The translations under genes were made by a program, and so were the position numbers. The notes under the pieces are model-generated. The model saw only the letters and a list, made by a program, of their open reading frames with translations. It did not search any database and was not told the DNA's origin. Below are positions 10,708 through 20,112 of a DNA stretch of 64,000 bases, piece after piece. The DNA comes from Swaminathania salitolerans (lineage in GTDB: Bacteria > Pseudomonadota > Alphaproteobacteria > Acetobacterales > Acetobacteraceae): positions 558,001-622,000 of the forward strand of contig NZ_BJVC01000002.1 in the NCBI RefSeq assembly GCF_007988945.1, given 5' to 3'. Within the stretch, counting starts at the first letter, position 1; each line of letters starts with the position of its first letter.

Positions 10708-10992
10708 TTAACTCACTGCGTCCTTCAAGCCCTTGCCGGGGCGGAAACGTACAGAAACCGATGCGGGGATGTCGATTTCCTCGCCGGTGCGCGGATTGCG
10801 TCCCTTGGCCGCCTTGCGCGTGGCCGTGACGAAGGTGCCGAAACCGACAAGGCGTACTTCCTGCTTGCGGGCCAGCGCCTCTTCGATGCTCGAGAAAAGC
10901 GCCTCCACGACATCTCCGGCTTTCGCCTTGGGAAGGTCAGCCTTTTCGGCCACCGCTGCGATGAGCTCCTGCTTGTTCAGGGGCTTTTCCAT
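10708..10992 (-). CDS. hup: HU family nucleoid DNA-binding protein
   Basis: Histone-like DNA-bending protein of 94 residues. The N-terminus MEKPLNKQELIAAVAEKAD and the beta-arm RKAAKGRNPRTGEEI with the intercalating proline region NPRTG are diagnostic. I chose the ATG at 10992 because GAGG sits 8 bases before it; a TTG two codons upstream is also open. Transcription is probably its own: a sigma70-like promoter and two terminators separate it from lon. Confidence 0.95.
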   Translation of the reverse strand: MEKPLNKQELIAAVAEKADLPKAKAGDVVEALFSSIEEALARKQEVRLVGFGTFVTATRKAAKGRNPRTGEEIDIPASVSVRFRPGKGLKDAVS

Positions 10993-11074
10993 CCTCAATA
11001 CCTCACAGATCTTGTCACGATGTCGTCCTGCACCGACCGGTCAGTATTCACGGGCCAGCGTTCACAGAACTGGC

Positions 11075-11102
11075 ACTATGAAGCCGTTTGATCGCACGTC
11101 AA
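11075..11102 (-). promoter_or_regulatory. Candidate sigma70 promoter of hup
   Basis: On the minus strand TTGACG (11097-11102) is followed after 16 bases by CATAGT (11075-11080), 4 of 6 matches to TATAAT. It lies about 80 bp upstream of the hup start and downstream of the lon terminators. An interrupted palindrome GACCGGTC lies between it and the gene. The bases between here and the terminators (11103-11280) show nothing else I can name. Confidence 0.5.
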
Positions 11103-11280
11103 CATCCCATACCCATGCCCGGGCCCGGCTGCAGTGAAGTTTCGAAAAGACTGCGTCTTTCCTGCACGGCCCCGCGCGGACCGCCCTTACCGAACCTCCG
11201 TTCCGGCGACCGACGGATCGATCCTTGCGAGCCACCTTCGAAGGCCTCGCCGGAACACCGCACCGGGACGCCCTCCTCCC

Positions 11281-11318
11281 AAAAAAAAACGCTCTCGGGA
11301 AACACCTTAGGAGAGCGC
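11281..11318 (-). terminator. Second rho-independent terminator downstream of lon
   Basis: Stem CGCTCTC/GAGAGCG with a 14-base loop, followed on the minus strand by nine T. It stands 14 bp beyond the first lon terminator and separates lon from hup. Confidence 0.75.
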
Positions 11319-11331
11319 CCGACAGGACATG

Positions 11332-11357
11332 AAAAAGGCCGCCCCCGAAGGGCGGCC
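11332..11357 (-). terminator. First rho-independent terminator downstream of lon
   Basis: Perfect 8-bp stem GGCCGCCC/GGGCGGCC with a 5-base loop, followed on the minus strand by TTTTT. It lies 30 bp after the lon stop. Confidence 0.85.
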
Positions 11358-11386
11358 TCCTGTCATGATCCGTTCCGGATGCGCAC

Positions 11387-13849
11387 TCAGTGCGGCAGCT
11401 GGTTCGTCAGATTGTCGCCATGCCGGGTCGCGGGAACATCGTCCTCCTCGTCCCATTCGATCGCCTCCGGCGGTCGAACGAGCGCAGAGGCAAGCACCTG
11501 ATCGACATGAGCCACCGGGATGATCTTGAGCGCATCCTTCACATTGGCGGGGATCTCGGCCAGATCCTTCTCATTGTCCTTGGGAATGAACACGGTCGTT
11601 ATCCCGGCGCGCATGGCAGCGAGGAGCTTCTCTTTCAGCCCGCCGATTTCAAGAACGCGTCCGCGCAGCGTGATCTCGCCGGTCATCGCAACATCGCGCC
11701 GGATGGGAATTCCGGTCATGACGCTCACGATGGAGGTCGCCATCGCGACACCGGCGGACGGTCCGTCCTTGGGGGTTGCGCCCTCGGGAACATGCACATG
11801 GATATCGCGCTTCTCGAAGACCGTCGGCTTGATCCCGAAACTCTGCGCACGGGAGCGAACATAGGAAACGGCTGCCGAGACGCTTTCCTGCATGACCTCG
11901 CCGAGCTTGCCGGTCGCCTTCACCTGCCCCTTGCCCGGCAGGAGAACGCTCTCGATCGTCAGGATTTCGCCGCCGACCTCGGTCCAGGCAAGTCCGGACA
12001 CCATACCGACCAGATCTTCCGCCTCGGTCTCTCCATGCCTGAACCGGCGCACACCCGAATACTCACCGAGATTCTCGGGGGTGATCGCGATGGTCTCGAT
12101 CGAGGAGGTCACGAGCTTCTTCACGACCCGACGCGCAATCTTGGCGATCTCCCGCTCCAGATTACGGACACCGGCTTCACGGGTGTAATGCTGGATCAGG
12201 CTGCGCAGGGCGTCATCGCTGATCGAGAACTCGTGCGGCTTCAGATTATGCGCCTCGGCCTGTTTGCCCACCAGGTGACGACGGGCGATCTCGACCTTCT
12301 CGTCCTCCGTGTAACCCGACAGGCGAATGATCTCCATCCGGTCCATCAGGGGCTGGGGCATGTTCAAGCTGTTGGCCGTCGTGACGAACATCACATCCGA
12401 CAGATCGTAATCCACCTCGAGATAATGATCGTTGAACGTGCTGTTCTGCTCCGGGTCCAGAACCTCGAGCAGCGCCGAGGACGGGTCGCCCCGCCAGTCG
12501 GAACCGAGCTTGTCGATCTCGTCGAGCAGGAAGAGCGGATTGGACGTCTTGGCCTTCTTCATCCCCTGCACGATCTTGCCGGGCATCGAACCGATATAGG
12601 TACGACGATGACCCCGGATTTCCGATTCGTCATGCACGCCGCCGAGGGACATGCGCACATATTGACGCCCGGTGGCCTTCGCGATCGAACGCGCAAGCGA
12701 CGTCTTGCCGACGCCGGGCGGCCCGACGAGGCAGAGGATCGGCCCCTTGAGCTTCTGGGAGCGGGTCTGGACCGCGAGATATTCGAGAATGCGCTCCTTG
12801 ACCTTCTCGAGGCCGTAATGCTCGGATTCGAGCACCTGCTCCGCCGAAGCGAAGTCGCGCGACACCTTGGAGCGCTTCTTCCAGGGAATGCTGAGGATCC
12901 AGTCGAGATAGTTCCTCACGACCGTGGATTCCGCCGACATCGGGCTCATGCCGCGCAATTTGCGCAGCTCGCCCAGCGCCTTTTCCCGGGCTTCCTTGCT
13001 GAGACGGGTCTTGGCGATACGCTCCTCGAGCTCGGCCGTCTCGTCGCGGCCGTCTTCCCCTTCGCCGAGTTCCTTCTGGATCGCCTTGAGCTGCTCGTTC
13101 AGATAGTACTCGCGCTGGGTCTTCTCCATCTGCCGCTTGACGCGGTTGCGGATCTTCTTCTCGACCTGCAGAACGCCGATCTCCTGCTCCATATGAGCGA
13201 AGACCTGCTCGAGACGCTTGCTGACGGATGCGCCCTCGAGAATTTCCTGCTTCTCGGCGATCTTGAGATTGAGATGGCTCGCAATGGTATCGGCCAGCTT
13301 CGAGAGGTCCTCGATCTGGTTGAGCGACACCATGACCTCGGGCGCGATCTTCTTGTTGAGCTTGATATACTGCTCGAACTGGGAGATGGCGGTGCGTCCG
13401 AGTGCCTCGGCTTCGCTTCCTGCCTCTTCGGCCTCAGGAACCTCCTCGATCTCGGCCTCGAAATGGCCATCGACGTCGCGGAATTCCTTGATCCGCGCAC
13501 GGCGCATGCCCTCGACGAGAACCTTGACGGTTCCATCGGGCAGTTTGAGCAGCTGGAGGATCGTGGAGACCGTTCCGAAACGGTAGATATCCTCGGCTGG
13601 CGGATCGTCCTGGGACGCGTTTTTCTGTGCAACGAGCAGGATCTGCTTGTTGTCACGCGTCACGGCCTCGAGCGCGCGTACGGATTTCTCACGCCCCACG
13701 AAAAGCGGAACGATCATATGCGGGAAGACGACGATGTCGCGCAGGGGCAGGACGGCAACCGTCTCGCTCTTGTGCCCGGTCTCCGGGACATCCTGCCTGG
13801 ACGCGGGGCTCTGCTTGCTCGCCGCAGTCTTCCTCTTTTTCTCTGTCAT
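11387..13849 (-). CDS. lon: ATP-dependent protease Lon
   Basis: Cytosolic AAA+ protease for damaged and regulatory proteins, 820 residues. The N-terminal substrate domain is followed by Walker [10 protein letters not shown] (about 370), Walker B FLLDEID, and the serine protease domain with the Ser-Lys dyad at about Ser698 (KDGPSAG) and Lys741 (GGLKEK). A clean AAGGAG precedes the start. It follows clpX, 154 bp away, and ends at two strong terminators, so tig-clpP-clpX-lon may be read together or lon may have its own promoter in the gap. Confidence 0.97.
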   Translation of the reverse strand: MTEKKRKTAASKQSPASRQDVPETGHKSETVAVLPLRDIVVFPHMIVPLFVGREKSVRALEAVTRDNKQILLVAQKNASQDDPPAEDIYRFGTVSTILQLLKLPDGTVKVLVEGMRRARIKEFRDVDGHFEAEIEEVPEAEEAGSEAEALGRTAISQFEQYIKLNKKIAPEVMVSLNQIEDLSKLADTIASHLNLKIAEKQEILEGASVSKRLEQVFAHMEQEIGVLQVEKKIRNRVKRQMEKTQREYYLNEQLKAIQKELGEGEDGRDETAELEERIAKTRLSKEAREKALGELRKLRGMSPMSAESTVVRNYLDWILSIPWKKRSKVSRDFASAEQVLESEHYGLEKVKERILEYLAVQTRSQKLKGPILCLVGPPGVGKTSLARSIAKATGRQYVRMSLGGVHDESEIRGHRRTYIGSMPGKIVQGMKKAKTSNPLFLLDEIDKLGSDWRGDPSSALLEVLDPEQNSTFNDHYLEVDYDLSDVMFVTTANSLNMPQPLMDRMEIIRLSGYTEDEKVEIARRHLVGKQAEAHNLKPHEFSISDDALRSLIQHYTREAGVRNLEREIAKIARRVVKKLVTSSIETIAITPENLGEYSGVRRFRHGETEAEDLVGMVSGLAWTEVGGEILTIESVLLPGKGQVKATGKLGEVMQESVSAAVSYVRSRAQSFGIKPTVFEKRDIHVHVPEGATPKDGPSAGVAMATSIVSVMTGIPIRRDVAMTGEITLRGRVLEIGGLKEKLLAAMRAGITTVFIPKDNEKDLAEIPANVKDALKIIPVAHVDQVLASALVRPPEAIEWDEEDDVPATRHGDNLTNQLPH

Positions 13850-13919
13850 GAACTTCTGATCTCCTTGAGGACGATCCTGGCGTGGTCACCCAATCGTGGC
13901 GTAAACCTCGCCGCGTCTT

Positions 13920-13939
13920 TTCTGCCGTGAGAGGCAGAA
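13920..13939 (-). other. Hairpin between clpX and lon
   Basis: Perfect 7-bp inverted repeat TTCTGCC/GGCAGAA with a 6-base loop, followed on the minus strand by AAGAC rather than T. It could be an attenuator or RNase-blocking hairpin in the clpX-lon gap. I could not see a clear sigma32 promoter for lon here. Confidence 0.35.
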
Positions 13940-14003
13940 CAAGCCTGATATGTGGTGGAGGAGCGGGCACGGCAAGCCGTTGCCCGCATCGGGAACCCGA
14001 CGA

Positions 14004-15272
14004 TCAGGCCGATTGCTCCGCAGGCTCGCTCGTCTTGCCCTTGCCGTAGACATAGACGGGGGCCGCACGGTTTTCCGCGACATCCTTGTTGATGACGACC
14101 TCTTCCACCCCGTCGAGACCGGGAAGATCGAACATCGTACCGAGCAGGATGTTTTCCATGATCGAGCGCAGACCGCGCGCGCCGGTCTTGCGGGCGATCG
14201 CGCGCTGGGCAATCTGAACCAGCGCATCGTCGGTGAAGGTCAGATCGACCCCCTCCATCTGGAAAAGACGCTGGTACTGTTTGACGAGCGCGTTTTTCGG
14301 CCTGGAGAGAATGGCGACCAGCGCGTCCTCATCCAGATCCTCGAGCGTCGCAACGACCGGAAGACGTCCGATGAACTCGGGAATCAGACCGAATTTGAGC
14401 AGGTCTTCCGGCTCCACGTCATGGAGAACCGCACCGAGACGCCGGTCATCCGGATTCTGGACCTCGGCACCGAACCCGATACCCGACCCCTTGCCGCGCG
14501 CCGAGATGATCTTGTCGAGGCCAGCAAACGCACCGCCGCAGATGAACAGCATATTCGTGGTATCCACCTGCAGGAACTCCTGCTGCGGATGCTTGCGCCC
14601 GCCCTGTGGCGGCACGGAGGCGACCGTGCCTTCCATGAGCTTGAGCAGCGCCTGCTGGACGCCCTCGCCGCTGACATCGCGCGTGATGGACGGATTGTCC
14701 GACTTGCGCGAGATCTTGTCGATCTCGTCGATATAGACGATGCCCCGCTGCGCGCGCTCGACATTGTAATCGGCGGCCTGGAGCAGCTTGAGAATGATGT
14801 TCTCGACATCCTCGCCGACATAACCGGCTTCGGTCAGGGTCGTGGCGTCGGCCATGGTGAACGGCACGTCGAGAATACGCGCAAGGGTCTGGGCGAGCAG
14901 GGTCTTGCCCGACCCTGTCGGCCCGATGAGCATGATATTGGACTTTGCAATCTCGATATCGTTGCTCTTCTGGGCATGGGCCAGACGCTTGTAATGATTG
15001 TGCACCGCGACCGAGAGCGCACGCTTTGCGATGAACTGCCCGATTACGTAATCGTCCAGGACCTTGCAGATTTCCTTGGGGGTCGGAACCCCGTCGCGGG
15101 ACTTCACGAGATGCGTCTTGTGCTCTTCACGGATGATATCCATGCAAAGCTCGACGCATTCGTCGCAGATGAAGACGGTCGGACCGGCAATCAGCTTGCG
15201 CACCTCGTGCTGCGACTTGCCGCAGAACGAGCAATACAGAGTGTTTTTCGAATCGCCGGATTTGTTGTTCAT
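14004..15272 (-). CDS. clpX: ClpXP protease ATPase subunit ClpX
   Basis: AAA+ unfoldase feeding ClpP, 422 residues. The N-terminal zinc-binding domain has CSFCGKSQ and CDECVEL pairs. Walker A is GPTGSGKT, Walker B is VYIDEIDKI, and the pore-loop and IGF-type ClpP-docking region lie in the usual places. It is 208 bp after clpP and upstream of lon, the standard alphaproteobacterial order. Confidence 0.97.
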   Translation of the reverse strand: MNNKSGDSKNTLYCSFCGKSQHEVRKLIAGPTVFICDECVELCMDIIREEHKTHLVKSRDGVPTPKEICKVLDDYVIGQFIAKRALSVAVHNHYKRLAHAQKSNDIEIAKSNIMLIGPTGSGKTLLAQTLARILDVPFTMADATTLTEAGYVGEDVENIILKLLQAADYNVERAQRGIVYIDEIDKISRKSDNPSITRDVSGEGVQQALLKLMEGTVASVPPQGGRKHPQQEFLQVDTTNMLFICGGAFAGLDKIISARGKGSGIGFGAEVQNPDDRRLGAVLHDVEPEDLLKFGLIPEFIGRLPVVATLEDLDEDALVAILSRPKNALVKQYQRLFQMEGVDLTFTDDALVQIAQRAIARKTGARGLRSIMENILLGTMFDLPGLDGVEEVVINKDVAENRAAPVYVYGKGKTSEPAEQSA

Positions 15273-15480
15273 CGCTGCTCCTCCTCCCCGATCGCACTGG
15301 CTTCGCGGCCGGAAAACGACAGGGGGAATTCAAAACTTAGGCCAGGCGATGAGAGCCCGGCAAGCCCCTCCGGTAAGGGGCAGGGACCGAATATATGGGG
15401 GTCGCATCGCCGGATGACCACCCCCGAACCGTCGCCGATAGCCCGTTTCCGGGTCGGCAGGATCGCAACAGGACTGGAGA

Positions 15481-16125
15481 TCAATCGGCCTCGCCGGTGT
15501 TCTTCGGACGCGCCTGCACGACCTCGTCGATCAGACCGAACGCCTTGGCCTCTTCTGCCGAGAGATAGGAATCGCGCTCGAGCTTCTGCTCGATTTCCTC
15601 GAGCGAACGACCGGTATGATGGCGGTAGATCTCGTTCAGACGCTGGCGGATGTTCAGGATCTCGCGCGCCTGGATCTCGATATCGGACGCCTGCCCCTGT
15701 GCGCCGCCGGAGGGCTGATGCACCATCACCCTGGCATTCGGAAGGCAGAACCGGCGCCCTTTTTCGCCCGCTGCCAGAAGCAGGGATCCCATCGAGGCCG
15801 CCTGACCGATACAGACCGTGCTGACGGGACAGCGGATGTACTGCATCGTATCGTACATCGCGAGACCGGCAGAAACGACGCCGCCCGGGCTGTTGATATA
15901 GAACGAGATTTCCTTGCTGGGATTGACGCTTTCCAGATAGAGCAGCTGGGCCGAAATGACGGCAGCGACCTGATCGTAGACAGGCCCGGTCAGGAAGATG
16001 ATCCGCTCCTGGAGCAGACGGGAATAGATATCGAAAGCCCGTTCGCCGCGTGACGTCTGCTCGACGACCATCGGCACAAGCGCGTTGTTGAAGATCTCGA
16101 CAGGATCGCGATCCCTCATGGCCAT
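15481..16125 (-). CDS. clpP: ATP-dependent Clp protease proteolytic subunit ClpP
   Basis: Serine peptidase forming the ClpXP tetradecamer. The catalytic Ser is in GQAASMGS (about residue 111) and His in MVHQPSGG (about 136), spaced exactly as in E. coli (25 residues). I chose the ATG preceded by TTTAGGAACGGAA over an upstream ATG 48 bp earlier, which has no ribosome site. It lies between tig and clpX. The short N-terminal propeptide before the mature protein is typical. Confidence 0.96.
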   Translation of the reverse strand: MAMRDRDPVEIFNNALVPMVVEQTSRGERAFDIYSRLLQERIIFLTGPVYDQVAAVISAQLLYLESVNPSKEISFYINSPGGVVSAGLAMYDTMQYIRCPVSTVCIGQAASMGSLLLAAGEKGRRFCLPNARVMVHQPSGGAQGQASDIEIQAREILNIRQRLNEIYRHHTGRSLEEIEQKLERDSYLSAEEAKAFGLIDEVVQARPKNTGEAD

Positions 16126-16217
16126 TTCCGTTCCTAAACTGGCACCGGCCCTCAAGACGGGCCGGTTCATCACTCACTACAATTTGGTATGGCCACCATG
16201 AACGCCTAGAGCCCGTC

Positions 16218-16256
16218 CGTCAAAAAACGAACGGACTCCGGGAGTCGCGGCGCGAA
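16218..16256 (-). terminator. Possible terminator or hairpin after tig
   Basis: On the minus strand GACTC/GAGTC with a 3-base loop is followed by CGTTCGTTTTTT. The stem is short. An overlapping GTCCGT/ACGGAC pairing around the T run is an alternative fold. It may partly uncouple tig from clpP. Confidence 0.4.
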
Positions 16257-16264
16257 TCAGACGA

Positions 16265-17596
16265 TCAGAGATCGGCCGGCGGAATCTCTGCCAGCTCTTC
16301 CGGCGTGACTTCCTTGTCGGTCACCTTCGCCAGTTCGATCAGATAATCGACGACCTTGTTTTCCAGGATCGGACCGCGCAGGCCGTCGGCAGCCTGCGGG
16401 TTCTTGCCGAAGAACTCGAATACGGCCTGCTCCTGACCCGGATAGCGCATGGCTTCCTGACGCACTGCCTGCATCAGCTCCTCACGGCTGACCGTGATTT
16501 CCTTCGCACGGCCGATTTCCGCCAGAAGAAGTCCGAGCTTGACCCGGCGCTCGGCGATCTTGCGATAGTCGGCGCGCAGGGTCTCTTCGTCCTTGCCTGC
16601 ATCTTCCTCGTCCATCTCGCCCGAAGCGCGGTCCTGCTCGACGCGCTGCCAGATCTGACCGAACTCGGCATCGACCATGCTCTCGGGCGCCTCGAAATCG
16701 GTCTTGTCCGACAGGGCGTCCAGAAGCTCGCGCTTGATGCGCAGACGCGAAAGCTGGGCGTATTCACCCTCGGCCTGCTTGACGATGATCTCACGAACCT
16801 GAGCGATGGTCTCGAAGCCGATCTTCTTGGCGAGCTCGTCGTCGAGGGAGGGATCGACCGGGGTCTTCAGCGCGTTCGCCTTGATATCGAACGTCGCTTC
16901 CTTTCCGGCGAGCTCCTTGGCCTGGTATTCGGCCGGGAACGTGACCGTGATCACCTTCTCTTCGCCAGCCTTCATGCCCTCGAGCTGCTCGGCAAAACCG
17001 GGGATGAAGCCGTCGCCGCCGATCTCGACATTGACGTCCTGTGCGGTGCCGCCATCGAAAGGCGTTCCGTCGAGCTTGCCGACGAAATCGCAATTCACGA
17101 CATCGCCCGAACGTGCGGGACGGTCCTCTTCGATCGTCTCGAAGCTGCGCTGACGCTTCGCCAGCTCGGCAAGGGCCTTGTCGATCGTCTCGTCGCTCGG
17201 CTTTGCCGTCAGGCGGGTCAGTTCCAGTCCGGACAGATCGGGCATCGCGATCTCGGGCAGAACCTCGACATCGATCCTGAACTCGAGATCGCCTTCACCC
17301 TCGGCGCCGGAAACCAGCTCGATCTTGGGCTGGGTCGCAGGGCGGAGATTGTTCTCTTCTAGCACCTTGGTGGTGGAGTCGTTGACGACCTGCTCGAGAA
17401 TCTCACCCGTGAGCGCGGCGCCGTAGCGCTGCTTTACCAGGGATGCGGGCACCTTGCCGGGGCGGAACCCGGGAAGATTGATGGTCCGGCCGAGCTCGGC
17501 GAGACGAGCGGCGCGGCGCGCCTCCAGATCGCCAGCCGGCACAGTGATGGTAAAGCCGCGCTTGAGACCTTCGGATTGCGTTTGCGTAACCTGCAT
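16265..17596 (-). CDS. tig: Trigger factor (ribosome-associated chaperone and prolyl isomerase)
   Basis: Ribosome-bound chaperone, 443 residues. The N-terminal domain contains the ribosome-docking signature PGFRPGKVP (about 44-52), the central FKBP domain lies around residues 160-250 (GDVVNCDFVGKLDGTPFDGG), and a helical C-terminal arm follows. It heads the tig-clpP-clpX-lon group and is separated from the upstream leucine tRNA by about 100 bp. Confidence 0.97.
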   Translation of the reverse strand: MQVTQTQSEGLKRGFTITVPAGDLEARRAARLAELGRTINLPGFRPGKVPASLVKQRYGAALTGEILEQVVNDSTTKVLEENNLRPATQPKIELVSGAEGEGDLEFRIDVEVLPEIAMPDLSGLELTRLTAKPSDETIDKALAELAKRQRSFETIEEDRPARSGDVVNCDFVGKLDGTPFDGGTAQDVNVEIGGDGFIPGFAEQLEGMKAGEEKVITVTFPAEYQAKELAGKEATFDIKANALKTPVDPSLDDELAKKIGFETIAQVREIIVKQAEGEYAQLSRLRIKRELLDALSDKTDFEAPESMVDAEFGQIWQRVEQDRASGEMDEEDAGKDEETLRADYRKIAERRVKLGLLLAEIGRAKEITVSREELMQAVRQEAMRYPGQEQAVFEFFGKNPQAADGLRGPILENKVVDYLIELAKVTDKEVTPEELAEIPPADL

Positions 17597-17700
17597 CTGT
17601 CAGGCGATCCTCTATTGACCGGGTTGCCATCGGGACCCTGCGCCCGGCTTCTTCGCAGCCGGTCGGAGGCAGGACATCCCGACATGGGATTAGAAATGAT

Positions 17701-17785
<85 letters not shown>

Positions 17786-17811
17786 ACGCACGGCACAGCA
17801 GAGCTGCGCCA

Positions 17812-19386
17812 TCAAGCGGGCCGCTTTACAGCAAGATCCTGCGTTTCACAAGCCAGCCCGCCCGCACCCGGTTCCACGGTCGCGGCATCGCGACGGATCG
17901 CTTCCGCACGCGCTGCGCCGAGACAGCGATCGAGATCCTCGGCAATCGGCCAGTCCCCGGCATTTCGCCCCGCCTCGCCATGAATCCAGACCCCGGCGCA
18001 GGCGGCCTCCCAGCGGGGCATACCCGCAGCGAGCATCGTGCCGATCACCCCGGCAAGCGTGTCGCCGGACCCCGCCGTCGCAAGCGCAGGACTCGCATGG
18101 TCGTTCAGCGCAACCCTGCCATCGGGCGCAGCGACGATCGAGACACTGCCCTTGAGCACCACGACAGCGTCGAGCTCTCTGGCTGCCCGACGCGCTGCAC
18201 AGACACGATCGGCACCGGGCGCGCCGAACAGGCGGGTGAATTCCCCGATATGAGGGGTCACGACCGCAACGCCAGCGAGACGCCCGGGATTCCCTGCCGC
18301 CCATCCCAGGGCACCGGCATCGGCCAGAACAATGCGACCGGCATCCAGCAGGAGCGGCAGACTGGCCTCCACCTCCGCGCCCGTCAGACCGGGACCGCAC
18401 AGCCAGACCTTGCGCCGCACATCCTCGAGCAGGGTCGCGAGCGGCGCGTCGTCGATGACGAGGCCGGGCGCGCCGAGCCGATAGGCGCACGCATTTTCTC
18501 CGGCACTGATCCGGACGAGACCGGCACCGCTCGCACGCGCGCCCGCCGCGGCAAGGCGCGTGGCGCCGGGCATGACCGCACCCGCGCACAGACTGACGAC
18601 GCCACGCGTATATTTGTGATCCTCCGGCGACATGGCAGGAACGTGCCAGAGCCCGGGGGCATTGAGAAAGATATCGGGCCGGGCCGCCTCCAGACATGAA
18701 AGAGGCATGCCGATATCGGCACAGACGACCGTGCCGCATTTCCTGCGCCCCGCTGGCAGCACATGCCCGGGTTTCGGACGTACGAACGTCACCGTCAGAG
18801 TATAATCGGGCAGGGCATAATCGGGCAGGGCATCACCGGACGGGCCATCGCGGGACGGGCCATCGCCGGATAGCGCATCGTGGGACCCATCGCACAGAAC
18901 CTCCCCCGTCGTTCCGTCGATGAAACTCGGCATGTCCACGGCAACCAGCATCCGGGATGCCGAGAGGACCTCCATGACATCGGATGAGGGGGCCCGGCTC
19001 AGCCCCGCGCCGAAAACGGCATCGACGACCAGATCGGCACGACGCGCGGATTCGGCCGTGAAAGGGACATGCGGACCGCGAAACCGGGATGCGGCGGCGG
19101 CCGCCTCGCTTTGCGGTCGGGGCGGGGCGAGCGCCGCAACCGAAACCGGCCAGCCAGCCCGCTCGAGATGCCGGGCCGCGCAATACCCGTCTCCGCCATT
19201 ATTCCCCGGGCCGCAGAGAACGAGGACACGACATGGCCGGAACTGTTTGCGGATTTCCCGGGCGACCGCCCAGCCCGCCCGTTCCATCAGGGTCCCGATG
19301 CCGACCGTCGCGCGGGCCTCGTCATCCATAACGCTGCACTGGGCCGGTGTCGGCAGGGAAAAATCCCGGATCGCGCTCATGGCCAT
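17812..19386 (-). CDS. nnr: Bifunctional NAD(P)H-hydrate epimerase / ADP-dependent dehydratase
   Basis: Repairs hydrated NAD(P)H. About 524 residues: the N-terminal epimerase (YjeF_N) has GPGNNGGDGY, and the C-terminal ADP-dependent dehydratase has the ribokinase-like motif ATAGSGDTLAG. The start was taken at the ATG following AGGGGAG; a second ATG two codons on is equally possible. The linker after DMPSFIDG holds five-residue repeats of the type GDGPS/DYALP encoded by a 15-bp tandem array, which is unusual for this enzyme. A much longer open frame upstream overlaps the divergent membrane gene and is not real. It lies just downstream of tRNA-Leu on the map but is transcribed towards it. Confidence 0.94.
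   Translation of the reverse strand: MAMSAIRDFSLPTPAQCSVMDDEARATVGIGTLMERAGWAVAREIRKQFRPCRVLVLCGPGNNGGDGYCAARHLERAGWPVSVAALAPPRPQSEAAAAASRFRGPHVPFTAESARRADLVVDAVFGAGLSRAPSSDVMEVLSASRMLVAVDMPSFIDGTTGEVLCDGSHDALSGDGPSRDGPSGDALPDYALPDYTLTVTFVRPKPGHVLPAGRRKCGTVVCADIGMPLSCLEAARPDIFLNAPGLWHVPAMSPEDHKYTRGVVSLCAGAVMPGATRLAAAGARASGAGLVRISAGENACAYRLGAPGLVIDDAPLATLLEDVRRKVWLCGPGLTGAEVEASLPLLLDAGRIVLADAGALGWAAGNPGRLAGVAVVTPHIGEFTRLFGAPGADRVCAARRAARELDAVVVLKGSVSIVAAPDGRVALNDHASPALATAGSGDTLAGVIGTMLAAGMPRWEAACAGVWIHGEAGRNAGDWPIAEDLDRCLGAARAEAIRRDAATVEPGAGGLACETQDLAVKRPA
18800..18889 (-). repeat. Six-unit 15-bp in-frame minisatellite inside nnr
   Basis: Six consecutive 15-base units, for example GTATAATCGGGCAGG then GCATAATCGGGCAGG, degenerating towards the other end. 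The unit is a multiple of three, so it adds five residues per copy to the linker of the epimerase domain without breaking the frame. Confidence 0.85.
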
Positions 19387-19494
19387 TTCACTCCCCTGTT
19401 GATGAATCCATGCATACTGGTAGGGCATACGGATTGGGAACGTGCGAGACACGCCTCGTTTTCCCTCTTCTCGACCCCTGTTTTCGGAGACGAT

Positions 19495-19947
19495 ATGTCG
19501 AACCCCTTTCTCTGGAGCCTGATTCTCGCGCTTCACCTGCTCAGCATGGCCTACTGGGTCGGCGGGGGAGTCTATGCAGCGCTCGCAAGCCGGAGTGCCG
19601 CAGCCCTGCTCGAACCCGCTCCGCGCCAGACCGTCCAGTTGCAGTTGCTCGGACGCTATTTCCGCACGCTGTTGCATGTCGTTCCGACGGCTCTGGTTTC
19701 TGGCTGGCTCCTCGTGATCCACATGGGCGGATTCGGCGCCATGAGCCTGCCCGTCAACATCATGCAGGGGCTCGGGCTCATCATGACGCTGTTTTTTCTC
19801 AGCATCTATTTCGGCCCCTTCCAGTCGCTCCGCCGCGCCATCCGTCCCCAGCCCGCCCTGTTCGCAACGGTGCGCCGTCGCGTGCTGATCATGGTGGCAC
19901 TCGGCGTCGTCACGGTCGTTTGCGGCGCCATGAGCGGAAACGTCTGA
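19495..19947 (+). CDS. Small integral membrane protein, CopD-like
   Basis: 150 residues with four predicted membrane helices (about 5-30, 55-80, 88-108, 125-148), a pattern like the CopD domain of copper-resistance and cytochrome-related membrane proteins. Residues HLLSMAYWVGGGVYA, with a His and Trp in helix one, resemble that family, but I cannot assign a function. GGAG precedes the ATG. It is divergent from nnr across a 108-bp gap. A longer open frame starting within nnr is a shadow extension. Confidence 0.75.
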   Translation: MSNPFLWSLILALHLLSMAYWVGGGVYAALASRSAAALLEPAPRQTVQLQLLGRYFRTLLHVVPTALVSGWLLVIHMGGFGAMSLPVNIMQGLGLIMTLFFLSIYFGPFQSLRRAIRPQPALFATVRRRVLIMVALGVVTVVCGAMSGNV

Positions 19948-20112
19948 CCCCGGTAACGACCGGTCGCCGCAGAGGCCGGAAATTCTTGCCTTTTGGCGTA
20001 TTTCCAGATAACGCACAGGCGATCGGTCACAATCCGGACCGGATTTTTCTGAAAACATGCGGCGCAGCTGCGTCACATCATTTCGAGACCTCAACAGTTA
20101 TCAGAGAGCAGT

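Noticed and set aside
11390-13930. Rightward 846-codon open frame opposite lon
   Set aside because: Antisense shadow of Lon; low complexity and no motif.
13850-14003. Sigma32 heat-shock promoter for lon
   Set aside because: No pair close to CTTGAA and CCCCAT with proper spacing could be found in the clpX-lon gap.
19387-20094. Leftward N-terminal extension of the nnr frame
   Set aside because: It overlaps the divergent small membrane protein gene, and nnr homologues start at the MSAIRDF region.
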